Shown here: one piece after another, positions 40,076 to 51,905 of the stretch
How the letters are laid out: each line of letters opens with the position of its first letter
Position numbering within the stretch: position 1 is the first letter of the stretch
Source: Paracyclopina nana
Taxonomy: Eukaryota; Arthropoda; Copepoda; Cyclopoida; Cyclopettidae
Direction of reading: 5' to 3'
NCBI GenBank assembly: GCA_019096065.1
Contig: JAGUCH010000002.1
Location: 12,784,501 to 12,848,500, forward strand
Length of the DNA stretch: 64,000 nt
Notes under the pieces: generated by a model
The model's input: the letters and a program-made list of their open reading frames with translations, nothing else
Told to the model about the DNA's origin: nothing
Databases searched by the model: none
Program-made: the position numbers and the translations under genes

Positions 40076-40712
40076 ATACTAAATACCGCACACAAACGCA
40101 CCGCAACGCACACTACTAAATACCGCACACTACTAAATACCGCACACTACTAAATACCGCACACAGTAAATGCATGTGAAGAAATTTAACAAGCTATTAT
40201 TCTTAAATACACATAATTAAAATAAGTTGTTTTCACTTAGTGCTTCACACCAGCAATTAAATCATTTTTCTGAATATGTGAACGTTTTTTACGAGGAGCT
40301 CATTCAAAAAATGTCAATGCAAAAAAATAATTTCATGACAACTTCAGTGTAATTTGAAAATAAACATGTGTACGGTAACTTGTACAGTCGAACTTGTAGC
40401 TTGACTCTTTGTAGTAGTAGTTATAGTAATTTAAGCAGTCATCTAGCTCATTCTCAGAGTTCCAATTAGATATATAAACTCATTGGAAGAAATGAGATTG
40501 GTCATGGCAATTTCTTCCTCACCCCTTCCTTTACTAAGATTATCTTCTGTATTTTTGATCGTAGCTTGGTAGCTATTGCTTTTGGTTCTTATTTCCTGGC
40601 GAGGTTGCAATGTCAGAAAATAAAAAGCCAAAACAGCTGCAACCACGCCACGATCAAACTCACGGTATTTAGTAGTGTGCGTTGCGGTGCGTTTGTGTGC
40701 GGTATTTAGTAT
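40076..40712. repeat. Foldback element with 50-bp perfect terminal inverted repeats
   Basis: 40076-40125 and 40663-40712 are exact reverse complements. The left end is followed by three more direct copies of ACTACTAAATACCGCACAC (to about 40165). The interior has no coding signal. Confidence 0.9.
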
Positions 40713-40727
40713 GTACCTTCAAAGTGC

Positions 40728-41215
40728 GCAGAAGTCTCTGGCCCTCTGGGACAGACCAGAGACTTCTATAGAAAGAGAAGTGCTACTTCATGCATTCTCA
40801 GTTATTTCTCACTGCACGCGAGCGAGCGCCAAGTGCTACAAGTGATTTTGATAACGTTTGGGTCAGCTGTTCTAATAAAGTAGTCAACAGGCTGCTTTGA
40901 TCCAGAAAGGAAAACGCCAACTGGCACCTCTATTTTACAACTTTTAATTCCTAATAGTTGGGGAAATATTTATAAAATAGAAAAGATAGCCCTAGCAAAA
41001 TTGAGCAACTCGTAAAATAGGACTATTTTGGCTAAGTGGGCTCATTTAGGAGTTATTAGCAACCAAAAGTGTGCCCCGGCCCAAATTCAGGCAGCCGCGA
41101 CCAAAATTCCATTGTAGTCTCTTTTGGAGCGTGCAGCAGATCTGCAAACGCACCCCCTCAAGCCTCGCCCAGTAGCACTTCTCTTGTTATATAAGTCTCT
41201 GGGACAGACTGTATA
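40728..41215. repeat. Foldback element with nested hairpin
   Basis: The left end carries its own short hairpin (AGAAGTCTCTGG ... CCAGAGACTTCT, 40728-40769) and AGAGAAGTGCTACT, which is inverted at 41170-41185 (AGTAGCACTTCTCT), followed by TATAAGTCTCTGGGACAGA. Confidence 0.65.
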
Positions 41216-42088
41216 TACGGACCGTTTACATTTCAAAATCTAAGGAAATATTCGTACTCAATAGCATGGAATCCTCCAGAGTATCTAATGGAGTAACTTT
41301 TCTTGTTTTCCATCAAGATAGCAATTAATTATGCTCAGCTTCGTAATCTCAGCCAGGAAGCAAATTGGGTTTTCTGTTAGACCACAAAAAAATCAATCTT
41401 ACTGGTAGCAGACTAAATATGCTCTAGTAATGAGGCCTTATTTGCCCTTTTCAATAATGATGGTTAAAAGGTTTTTATCTGTTTCTTTGTAGAAATTAAC
41501 ATGCCACTACATATACTTCCAAAAAGATGGAATTTTAGTTATTTTATGCACTGTAATGCGATTTCCTCGTGTTATTATTCAGTTTACCGATCCGACCTTA
41601 CTCTTTTATATAACCATTCTTTCTAAGCATTTTGGGGGATATTAATAAATAAAAGATCCTTTATGTCTTTATTCAAATCCCATTTCTTAATTCACTGAAC
41701 AAATAAGTTCGCAAAAAAAATTAAAAGTGTGCTAAACTGACTCTGAACTGCACAGGCAGAAATCATAAAATTTTGGCTTTCACTCTCACTTATTACGAAT
41801 AACATTAAGGTAAAACTCCAGATAAACTCCTATCATAGAGTAAATGAATGCCGCAGAAGTTTTTTGGGTTTCCGCTTATGTATTACGTAAGGGACAATGC
41901 AGGCACAACAAAAGCAGAATATATAAGTTTTATCCACGAGTTTTTTCTTTGCATGTTACAAGTAACAGCTTAATGAGTGATGCACATATGCAGACACAGA
42001 AACACCCTCATAATATTCACGGCTGTGAGATAAGCGCTAAATAGCTGCTGATAAGAAATAACAGCAAAGCATAATAACCCAATTAGAA

Positions 42089-42641
42089 ATGGACCTGAAC
42101 TTAAACTATTTTGTAACACCTCCTGGCATCATTCGACTCATTCAACTTGTAAATTATCCAACTTATATTTTTCATAACAGTGTTTTAACACTTAAAAGTT
42201 CAAAAACGCTCAACTCACCATTTCCAGGTGGCCAACTTGGCGGGAACGATATCAGCTTTTGCGAGCTATGCAAGATACACAAGCGATCTCAAGTTTTTTG
42301 AGTTTGTCTCGATAACTGGATTTATGGTTGGAGTAGTTTTTCTACTCGCTCGCATGGCAAATATCACGAGACAAATCAGCCTGTGGCCGCTGATTGAGCT
42401 TGCTCTGGACGCTACTTGGACACTTTTCTACTTGATAGCAGCCAATATTGTGATCAAGTGGATCAAATTTTTCAGCGCTTGTGGAGCAGTAGTATTTTTT
42501 GGCTATGTAGCGCTGCTCACCTATATCCTTGATGCCGCCTTCATTGTTGTGAGTCTAATCAAGAAACCAGCAGATGACCGAAGCAGTGCTCCAGATGGGG
42601 GTCAAGCTTGGACAACATCTGAGCCTCCACCGCGATACTAG
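42089..42641 (+). CDS. MARVEL-domain four-transmembrane protein
   Basis: Two exons (42089-42148, 42228-42641) give 157 residues. The N-terminal MDLNLNYFVTPPGIIRLIQL is the typical opening of MARVEL proteins (CMTM/plasmolipin-like). Four hydrophobic segments follow at about 16-36, 48-68, 82-102 and 112-134, then a short polar tail with a Pro-rich PPPRY end that could bind WW domains. Such proteins act at membrane apposition sites and in vesicle traffic. The 79-bp intron has good GT-AG ends, and the join falls inside the first helix. I cannot assign the orthologue. Poly(A) signals AATAAA near 42724. Confidence 0.82.
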
Positions 42642-43659
42642 TGGTGACTGTCTGTGAGCTTTAATCAAGTCAATAACACTAATTACAGTTAAATTCCGTT
42701 TCAAGAAACTGAAAGAGCAAAAATAAATAAAATATAGGCAATTCATAAGCTACCAACTGGAGCGTTGGTGAAATGATCTTACGTGGCTATTTGTGATCAT
42801 AGGTATCTTACTCTACACAGATAAGTTGTGAATAAAGGCACATCAACCTGACGGCTATTGTAACCCAGATAAAATTCCCCACCTAAAGGATGAACATATT
42901 CTGAAAGCCTGGGGCAATTTTTTAAAATCTTGGCCTAGCGCTTCTCATAACACGTAATAACGTGTAATTATTCTTCATGTAGCCCTGATCATCTTGGCCC
43001 TGATAATATTTTTAAAAAAGATTGAAGGCAAAATTAGCAAAATTTGCAGATAAAAAAATCCCTACAACTACAAAAAGCCCAGCTGGAAAACATAACCGCT
43101 ACATTTTGTAATTTCGTAAGAATGTTTGCAGTTGTAACTCCCTTTCATATGCAAGTTTCTGATGTGCCTAGAAAAGGATATTAAAAAGCAACTTAAACGT
43201 AAAACCTTTTTTGAAATCCTGTTACTCCTGTCCTGTTTACCCAAATACCCAATTGAAGTTTGAACAAAGTTGGGACTTACAATTTTTAGAGCGGGTTAAT
43301 TGTATTCATTTTCTCAACACTTTACTGCCCGAAAAATGGCTACTTCGTGTAGTTTTTGCTACTGTTTACTTTTCCTTATCTGGCAACCCCAGAAGCAGTT
43401 CATGAATCGCGAATTTTCTCGTCAAGTACTATCAGGCTCAGCTGTGCCTCAATTTGCCTTTTCGCTTTGTTACTTTTGGCGCCTAACCGCGCCTTCCTTG
43501 ACTGATTTCCCGCCAATTTGCAATTTTATTATTGATAAATGAAAGGAAGAGAGAACTAACCGCCCTTGGATCCAGATTCCAGTCTTTAACTCTCTTTTGA
43601 CGACAATGTCGTGATCATTACCTATTGATTCATCAAAGTTCCTCGCGATATCTGCCGAA
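42642..43659. other. Intergenic region before the SMC3-like gene
   Basis: No gene. Around 42885-42955 is a degraded copy of the dispersed repeat family (TTCTGAAAGC...TAAAATCTTGGCCTA) also found in the LDHD intron and at 62-64 kb. Confidence 0.6.
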
Positions 43660-46600
43660 ATGTGGATTGAGTCGCTGAAAGTGAGAGGATTTCGCTCCTA
43701 CCGAGATCCGACGATAGTGACTTTCGATCCCTACCTCAATGCAATAATTGGAAGGTAAGCTCAAGTTTCTTTTTCTCTTTTAAAAAGGTACTGCAAGGAG
43801 GATTTTCACTTAGCAACGGCTCAGGGAAGTCCAATTTGGCCATGGCCTTGATCTATGTACTCCAACCTCAGAGAAGGAACTCTTTGAAGCCATTTTTGTT
43901 GCACTGCGAGGAAAGCGATGGAATGACTTACCTTTCGCCTGAAATCGAGCTTGTCATCAACAATGAAGACCGGCGATTTTTAACCCTCCCCGAAAAAGTG
44001 GTTGTCCTTTGCGTGGTTGGGATGGGCTCCAAAAGCGACAGCATTTATGTCAATCGCAAGCCTCACAGCGTGGTTGAGTGGATCGATTTGCTCAAGGGTG
44101 CGGGCCTCGTGAGGGATAATTATTTCGCGGTTCGTCAAGGCGAAATCGTTCACCTTGCAATGGCATCTCCGCCTCAGCGGTTCAAAATGCTCTGCGATTT
44201 TGCCGGAGTGGGCGAGTATGAAAAAAAGCGATTGAGAAGCAATCGTCTGCTGGATGACAGCCAAAAGGACATTCAAAGGGCTCATAGCGAAATTGCCCGG
44301 ATCGAGACGAAAATCGAAGCAGTCGCTGCTGAAAAAGAAGAGCTTGATGTCAAGCTGAAATTGCAGAAGAAGAAATCTGGAATCCTTTATGTGTTGACAG
44401 CGCGTGAATATGAAGCATTGACCACGAAATTGTCAAAGCTGCACAAGGAAAAGAAAAGTTTTGAGCATGAATGCTATGCTGAGATGCTGAAGATGGTCAA
44501 TGAGCGCGACAGCCAAGCTGAGCAAATCCAAAAGCTTGAATTGGAAGTATCGGCAAAAGTCCTCGAAACCAAGCTCCTTCGGGAAGATTACGAATTACGA
44601 CTGACTGACTTGCACAAAATTGAGGAAACTACAGCTTCAGCTTTCGAAGAAATTGACAAAACTAATTCTTCTATCGAAAAACTTCAAAGCGCCTTGAATG
44701 AGGTTGAGAAGTCAAAAGTTGCCTTGGAGGAGCTGTTGGGCGAAAAAGAAGCGGATTTGGCCCTGAAACAAGGCCGTTACGATGAGCTGGCAGAAAATAT
44801 CCATGCAAGGGAGCAGAAAATTCAGCTCTTCTATGACCGGAGGGGTCGTTGCACTATGAATGACAAAGACCGGCAAAATATGCTTATCGGTTCATTGGCT
44901 CAGATTGACCAGGATATCGTTACCAACGAGGCTTTGATTGACGACCTTCAGAACGGAATCGATACACTCGAAGAGGAAAAGGTGCAATATTCTTGTTAAC
45001 TATTCAGCAGTGCTTAACTTGTTTCAACCTTAGGCAAATTTGGCGATCGTATTGGCCAGGAAACTAAGTGAAGCCGAGGACTTGAAAAATCAGAAAACTG
45101 CTACTGAAATCAGGTGGCAAACTGATGCCAAGGAGCGCAATACTTTGGACACCGAGAGGAAAATATTACAGACTCACATTCTCAAGGCCGAGAATTTGGA
45201 TGCCTTGAAAGGCGAACAAGAAGCTTTGGGCAATTTGAGGTCGAAGCATCACATCAGAACTCGCGTGGATGGCGATTTGAGCGTCCGAAAGATACTTAAG
45301 CATCTCCAGGAAAACAGCCTCGTAAGCTAGGGATAAGGTACAATTGCCATGATTTTAACACCTTCTATTGGCCAGGATCCATGGGTCCAAGAAGGCTACC
45401 TCGGCACTGTTGCCAACAACATTTCCTGTCAGGAAGTTTTACACTTGGCCATTAGCGTATCTGCCGGGAAAAGGCTGTTGTATCACATTGTCAAGACCAA
45501 GGAGGTGGCTAATCGTATCCTCTGCTGGGCGAAAAAGCTCAATCTACCAGGAGATATGGATTTCCTTCCGCTGGATAACTTGGTGACTTTTCCCTCTATT
45601 CCTGAGCACGTTTTACGATCTTCCTCAGATTTGGCTCCCATTCTGTCAAAAATCTCTTTTCCAAAGGAGGCAGAGCTAGCTTTCAAAGTAAGAATTATTT
45701 TTCACCTTCAAGGTAGGTTTTCTAGTACATCTTACAGTTTATCTTCAACAACACGGTAATTCTTCGCAATGAGGCTGCCTCCAATTCTATCAGAGGCCTT
45801 AATATAAACGGTATAATGCTTGATGGAACGCAGCTTACGAGCAAAGGAGTTTTAACTGGCGGCTTCTACTCCAAAAAGGTGAGCTCTTGAAATTTTGCTG
45901 CTGACGTTGCTTTTTCCTTTTCATCTATTTTTGCAGGCCATTACTCTGAGCTTGTACAAAGAATGGGAGAGCCAAGCTAAACTTCGCAAAGAAATGTCTC
46001 TTTTGGTCGACAAACAAAAGTCTGACCTTAACCAGCTTCAAAGTTCACTCAATGTTGCTCTGGAGAGGTTGTCCAAATCTGAGGTGAAACTGGATAGCCT
46101 CAAACGAAACTTGATGGAAGCAACTGCTGAAGTGGCATTGGATCAAAGAAAAATTTCGGACATTGACAGGCTCTTGTGTGACAGAAAAAGCGCCTTAATG
46201 AAGAAGAAGCACTTCCTTAATGACCTGAAGCTAAAGAGGAGGACGACAAAAGCTGAAATTGATGGCGAATCTGATGCAAGCTCCCAAGAGGAGAGGGCAG
46301 AAGTGGAGACTGTAATTAAAGAATTGGAAGTTCTCCGAAGGAATCTCAGGAAAATGGGGAAGAAAATGCAAAGAGCGAAGCAATCTCGTGATGCCACCAA
46401 AAATGAGCTGCAACTTATAGTTGCAACCAAATTGGCTGACTTTAATGAAAAGAAGGACAGCCTAGCTGCTGAACTGCAAAAACTTCGCTCTAATTGCACT
46501 ACGACAGACGACCAAAGAAACCTTCTTAGGAGCACTGTTCAAGAATATGAGCAAAATCTCGACTGTAACCAGGAAATAATTGAAAAGCTGAGCAACGAGC

Positions 46601-47571
46601 TCTTCCAAGCAACTCAAAAAATGCAAAAAATTAATTCCAAACTCACCACGCTGGAAGCCACTCACCAGAGCAAGTTACTCGAGGCTAGCAAGAGCTCACT
46701 CCAAGAACAAAGGCTAACCAAGGAATTGAATGATTGCCTGCAACGTCTCGAAAATTTCACGGCTCCTGAGTCCATTGAGAAGTACGAGTCAGTTTCCAGC
46801 AAAAAGCTGAAAAACTACTTGCCGAAGCTGAACAGAGAGCTTGAGAAGTACGGAGATGTTGACATTAGAGCTCAGCTCGAGCATGATACTCTCATTTCTC
46901 AGAAGAAGGCATTCACGCTCATGCTCAAAGATTCCGAGGAGAGTCTCGAGAAAAGTGGAATAATTATCGAGAGGCTGGAAAGCATCGAATCGGACAAAGT
47001 CAATTTTACTTTCAAGCAAGTCAAAAAGTATTTTGAGGAAATATTCCAAATTCTCGTTCCTTATGGCAAAGGGCAGTTGGCGTTTGAGCGGTCAAAGAAC
47101 AGTGGTAGTGAAGATGGCGACAATTTGGAGCTGCTGGTCAAGGTGTTCGTCTCGTTCAGCGGAGGACAACCTGTGTGTGAGTTGAGCCATTTGTCAGGAG
47201 GCCAGAAAACTGTCGTGGCTTTGGCCTATATGTTTGCATTGCAAAAATGCGACCCATCCCCACTGTACATTTTCGACGAAATCGATGCTTGTCTGGACGC
47301 TGACTCGAGGAGTAGAGTTGCTAATTGGCTCAGTGACAGAAGGGATAATAGAGAGGAGAATCCTGCCTCTTCTCAAGACTCATCAAATGTGGAGATAGAC
47401 CCGACGCCAAGACCCTGCAAGTCCCCTCAATTCATCTCTATCACCTTCAGAAAGGAATTGGTCGAACATGCGAACAAAGTCATTGGAGTATCAATTGCTA
47501 ACAACGCTTCAAGGATCCACGAGTTGACCAAGGAAAGTGCCCTAGAGTTCATAGCACATTATTGCGACTAG
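43660..47571 (+). CDS. Divergent SMC3-like chromosome-structure ATPase
   Basis: Six exons (43660-43754, 43814-44981, 45034-45321, 45376-45687, 45738-45878, 45937-47571) give 1212 residues, near the SMC3 norm of ~1217. SMC3 is a core ATPase of the cohesin ring. N-terminal GFRSYRDPTIVTFDPY and Walker A GSNGSGKSN (across intron 1), QGEI in place of the usual QGKI, then coiled coil, a hinge (~519-669) with AGKRLLYHIV, LNLPGDMDFLPLDNL and KGVLTGGFYSKK, a second coiled coil, and a C-terminal head with LSGGQKTVVALAYMFALQKCDPSP (signature, ~1089) and IFDEIDACLD (Walker B, ~1114). Many conserved positions are changed, including the acetylated lysine pair (GAKKD to GSKSD). I read it as a fast-evolving SMC3 or an SMC3 paralogue. 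Confidence 0.88.
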
Positions 47572-49025
47572 CAGAATTAGTTGCATAGCAAAATTTTGCA
47601 GTTGAATGGCCAAATCTATTTTTGGCGTGCTATCGTATCTTTTCAATTTATAGTTATGTTCCTTTCATTGCTTCACTACTCTTACTCTACTAACGAGGCT
47701 TTTTGTAAAGGGCAAGCAAATTTTCAGTGTATTAGTAAAAATATGGCGCAATCTCTCTCCATTCTTAAAAGGAACTCTTGCGTTGCTGATGCTACTCTAG
47801 CCAAAAAAAATTGTATGTAATACCACTTCCATTAGCCAAATATTTGCATTTGCTTTTGTTAGGTTCAAATAAAGCAAAAAAAAATTACGAAAGGCGTTGC
47901 TAAACATATTAAAGAGTGGATGATGCATAAGGCATAATCAATTTTGAATAACTGCATTGAATATCGTAAACAAAATAGCTAGAAATTCAAATTTCGCTTG
48001 CGCAGTACATTTAGTTAAATTATCGGTGAACTTGGACTAAGTATATATGTATGATGTATTTTTGCAACCAAGTGGAATTTTTCGCGTTAGTGCAAGTGTT
48101 AATATGGTTCGCTCCGTTGGCAAAGCTAATTGCCGCTTATGATGCTCGATGTATGATAGGTGCACAGCATGGCATTTTAAATACTGCAGTTGAATGTGTA
48201 TCAGAGCTGCAGTTTCTTACTTAATCATAATAGGCTTGTCTGATGTTCGTAAGTACCGGCCTTGCGCAACATTAAGTGATGATAATTCAGCATTTTCTCG
48301 TGGGTAGTTCATTTCTTATCAGTTTTACAAGTGCTCGTATTTTATGTTCTATCCCTCTTTTAATTAGCGTACTGATATAAATGGCCTCATTAGTCATCAT
48401 TTTTCACAGATGAAGGTGTGATTTTTTAATAACAGCCTAAATTAGCGGTTTTTCAATTTGTTAACAAAGTCTGTGATTATTCAACGTAATGATCTTTGAA
48501 CCCACGTGACAAATTTTCATGAAGAAGAATTGCTGCAATTCAAGTTTACAGAAAACATGATACAGCTTTTACATGTCCATTAAGAAGGGTTTAGCTCTTG
48601 GCTCTATTTTTTAGGGTCCTTTTGGTACTTATGGTATTGTGTGTTTTTAGCTTCATAATTGGTGAGCGATAAAAGTAGTTAAGAGAGCGCACGTGCCTCC
48701 AAGAGCATGGAGAAAAAAGATTGTAAACGTGTCGTGTTGGATGTCGAGAGTGGAGATGGCGTAATAGTTTCATTGTCGTCGCCGTTGGCACTCTTCGTTA
48801 TATGGATATGAAAATGTCGAGGCTTGTGCGAGTTACGGCTAATGAATGCTCGCCGTACTTCCATAATTTCTCTTTTTTACAGTTGACCTTACACATTTTC
48901 AGCTCAGTCCTGGCAATGACAGTGAACGAGTAGATTCTCCTCATAATTTCCATTCATTCCAAAATTAAGGTGTCGGTGATGTGACTGTATTTTGCGTGAT
49001 ATGTGTTCTCAGAAAAGCAGCTATT
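47572..49025. other. Intergenic region between the SMC3-like and YGAP genes
   Basis: 1.45 kb, AT-rich; AATAAA at about 47868 may end the SMC3-like transcript. No coding signal or clear repeat. Confidence 0.6.
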
Positions 49026-51505
49026 ATGAGACATAAGGTAACAGTTTAAGTCTTAGATTGGACTTCGTTATTAATCATGTTGAGCACGTTTTGCAGTCCT
49101 TCCTACTTCTGCTTCTGCTTGCCTTGGCGAAGATCAGTAGATGCCAAGAAGTCAATTTGGAGCTCCGGAGTAAAGGGGACCCTCCGCAAAGCTTGCAGCA
49201 AAAAATACAGCAGCAACTTGCGGCCTTAGTGACAGAAAAGTACGATGACTTGTACTCCAATTACCTGTACGAGGGGGAAACTGACGAGAGTGAATCGGAC
49301 TATAGTTACGACTACGATGCATTCAAGCCATCGCAAGCGATTCCAAAATCAGAAGAAGAAGTGGAAGACATGAGTGAAGACGGCCCATGGCAGCCCACTC
49401 CCTTCAGAAGCAGTCCATATGCCACCAATTTCGGTGAAGGAGATAACTTTGAGGCTCTGGATGAGGAGCAAATGCTAAAACTGAATGCCACTGATGAGCC
49501 TATGCAGGATGAAACAGGGTTGATGATTATGGTAGATGAACGCACTTTTAATGCCATTGGCAATGCCATTTCGGGCAACATGGGCAAAATGGTCAAAACT
49601 GCCGCGAAAGATTTGCGGGGCATGGTCGACGGGGCTTCAAAATATGTGAAGAACTCGTTGAAAAAGACTTTTCGACCCAGGAAGAAACCCAATAATAGTG
49701 ACAGTAGTGGCTTACGAGATCTATTCGGATTATTGCCTTCGAAGAGCAGTGGTGGAGCCAATAATGAGCCATCTCAGGAATATGGAGCCCCAAACTCCAA
49801 TTATGGAGCTCCTCAATCCCCAAGCCCAAGTTCAAACTATGGTGCTCCAAGTGCCGGTTATGGACCCCCGCAAGCCCATCCTATTGGGCCTACGAGCCTG
49901 AATTCTGGAGTATCCCCGCAATCGCCTCCGTCAGGGAATTTCGCATCTGAAGCAGTGAGGACTCCACAGGGGCAGATTTTCTCAAGTTTGGCCCCAATTT
50001 CAAATGATATCCCGTCATTCCTGGATGCATACGGAAGCCCCAAAGCAGCTCCGGTTGGTCCTGTTCGTACCAACTCGTTTGGAGAGACTACTTCATCATT
50101 CTCTAACTTTGCACCTACACCAACCATACCACCTGCGTCACACGTAGATTCATATGGAGTTTCTTTGGCTTCACCTCTTGACTCTTCATCTCATCAACAG
50201 TCCAACTCATTTGGAGACTCGTTAAATCACATAAGTCCCTCAGTGACAACCTCTTTCGTGCCTCCCCCAAATGTAAATAGCATTATTCCCTTGTCTAACC
50301 CCGTCCAGAATGATGTTTCCAACTTCCAAAACACCAATACTTTCCATTCATTTACCACCCCTGCTCCTACGATTCGTGGAGCAGTGACTACAGTTAATCC
50401 ATTTCTGTCCTCTTCCAAGCCAATCATTTCATCTGGGCAAAATAATGCCAACACCGTCAACAGCGTATCTACCAACTTTGCGCAATCGCCTTCTCCCAAC
50501 CTGTTTTCGGAGCCCATTTACAGGCCTCGTCGTAATCAATTCAAGTCAACTTTAAGGCCAGGATCTCCACAAGAAAGTTTTATCCCAGCTGCAACTCCAC
50601 AACCAATTGTTGTCTCCAGTCCTGCGCCGCAATTTTCAACCACTGCTAACCCCTTTTTAAATGTGCAACAGCCTGTCCAACATCCTCAAGTCACGACACC
50701 AAGCACCTTTCAATTTTCCACAGTTGACCCACAGCAGCACATTGCTACTTCTCCAAGACCTGCACAGTCATCATCCATTCATGATCCAAGTCAATTTATC
50801 CAGACCACCACTCAAAGGCCTTTTGCGTCAGTGCGCCCACAACCCACCCTTTCTCTGATTGGGTCGAAGAAAGATAGAGATTTCAGAGACTTGAAATTGG
50901 CCTGGTACAACTACTACAGAAAAGCTAAATCTTACGAGCAAACCTACAATGAGAAGGTGAACATTAACGACTTGAGGAAATCCTTTCCTAAAAAGAGAAA
51001 TCCACCAACAAAAGCACCTTCTAGAAAACGACCAACGAGAGGGCCGACAAGAAGCACCACGAGACCATCAGCCAAAAAACCTACTCGACCAACAAGAAGA
51101 CCCAGTAGTCCAACTAGACCTCACCCCAGCCCGTTTTCTGGCCTATCCCAAATCCAGTTGCCCTTTGGAAGACCAAAGAATCTTCCTTACTTCACGTTCC
51201 CTAGCCTGACACCGAAATTAAACCAACCATCAAATAACCAGAAGCAACCAGCTTTGAACTTAAATAGACCCTACGGGAATAGCAGAAGGGACATGTATAA
51301 CCTTGAAGAATCCGACTTGGACACAATGCAAGCTCCAGAACCGGATCCATATTTCCAAGGGAAATTAACCCCGTCGTCACAGCCGAGCTTGCAAGGGACA
51401 TTCACTGACTTGGAAAAAGTTTATATCTACGAAGATGACGCTGATCAGTATGATTATAATTACGTGTATGACAATGATCCTGTTGAAAGCCAACAGATGG
51501 CATGA
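49026..51505 (+). CDS. Secreted matrix or cuticle-like protein with YGAP repeats
   Basis: A 4-codon first exon (49026-49037, MRHK) spliced to 49097-51505 gives 806 residues. The join creates a signal peptide (MRHKSFLLLLLLALAKISRC). The next ~130 residues are acidic with Tyr/Asp clusters. After a Lys-rich helix (~165-205) come repeated YGAP motifs (about residues 235-275), a long Pro/Ser/Thr/Asn/Phe region with spaced SFG and PFL motifs, a basic Arg/Thr/Pro stretch (~640-690), and an acidic Tyr-rich C-terminus. YGAP repeats and this composition are known from arthropod cuticular and elastic proteins, but no chitin-binding RR domain is present. The large exon alone has no in-frame ATG before the signal peptide, which supports the tiny first exon. 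Confidence 0.72.
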
Positions 51506-51905
51506 TACTGTCTGCGTTCCAAATAAACGATTGATCAGGTAAACAATTTGAATGGTAGACCCGGGTGCAGCCAATTTGCAATAAAGCTTTTTCATATCGC
51601 GGATTTCCTCTCACGGTTCACCGAGCGAGTTGGTAAATTTCTCATTGAACTCATTATTACACATCGTTAAAGTGCAAAACAACGCGTGCGAATAGATGCA
51701 CGTGATTCACCGTGATATTTGTGGTCGCCTCGGACACGCTGCTGCAGGTCTGAGGAAATCGAAATTGTCAACCGTGGAAGATGAATTGGTTTGCAGCAAA
51801 GGTTGCGTGATAAAATATTTGTATTGTTCGGAATGTTCCGCGAAAACAAAAAAAGGATCACAACACGTCTTAATTTTTGTGTTTTGTCGTCAAAGCGCCA
51901 TGTGC
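51506..51905. other. Convergent intergenic gap between the YGAP gene and VAV
   Basis: 400 bp; AATAAA at about 51522 and 51580 on the plus strand. No frame resembling an SH3 domain is present on the minus strand beyond the VAV stop. Confidence 0.6.

Larger units (their letters stand above)
38571..42088. other. 3.5-kb intergenic stretch filled with foldback repeats
   Basis: No gene is supported. It holds at least four inverted-repeat elements: 38828-40073 (imperfect, enclosing 39284-39882), 40076-40712 and 40728-41215. The remainder to 42088 is AT-rich, and the upstream sequence of the MARVEL gene is at its right end. Confidence 0.7.

Noticed and set aside
40076-40165. A CRISPR-like array from the ACTAAATACCGCACAC repeats
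   Set aside because: The units are back-to-back without unique spacers and form the end of a foldback element in eukaryotic DNA.
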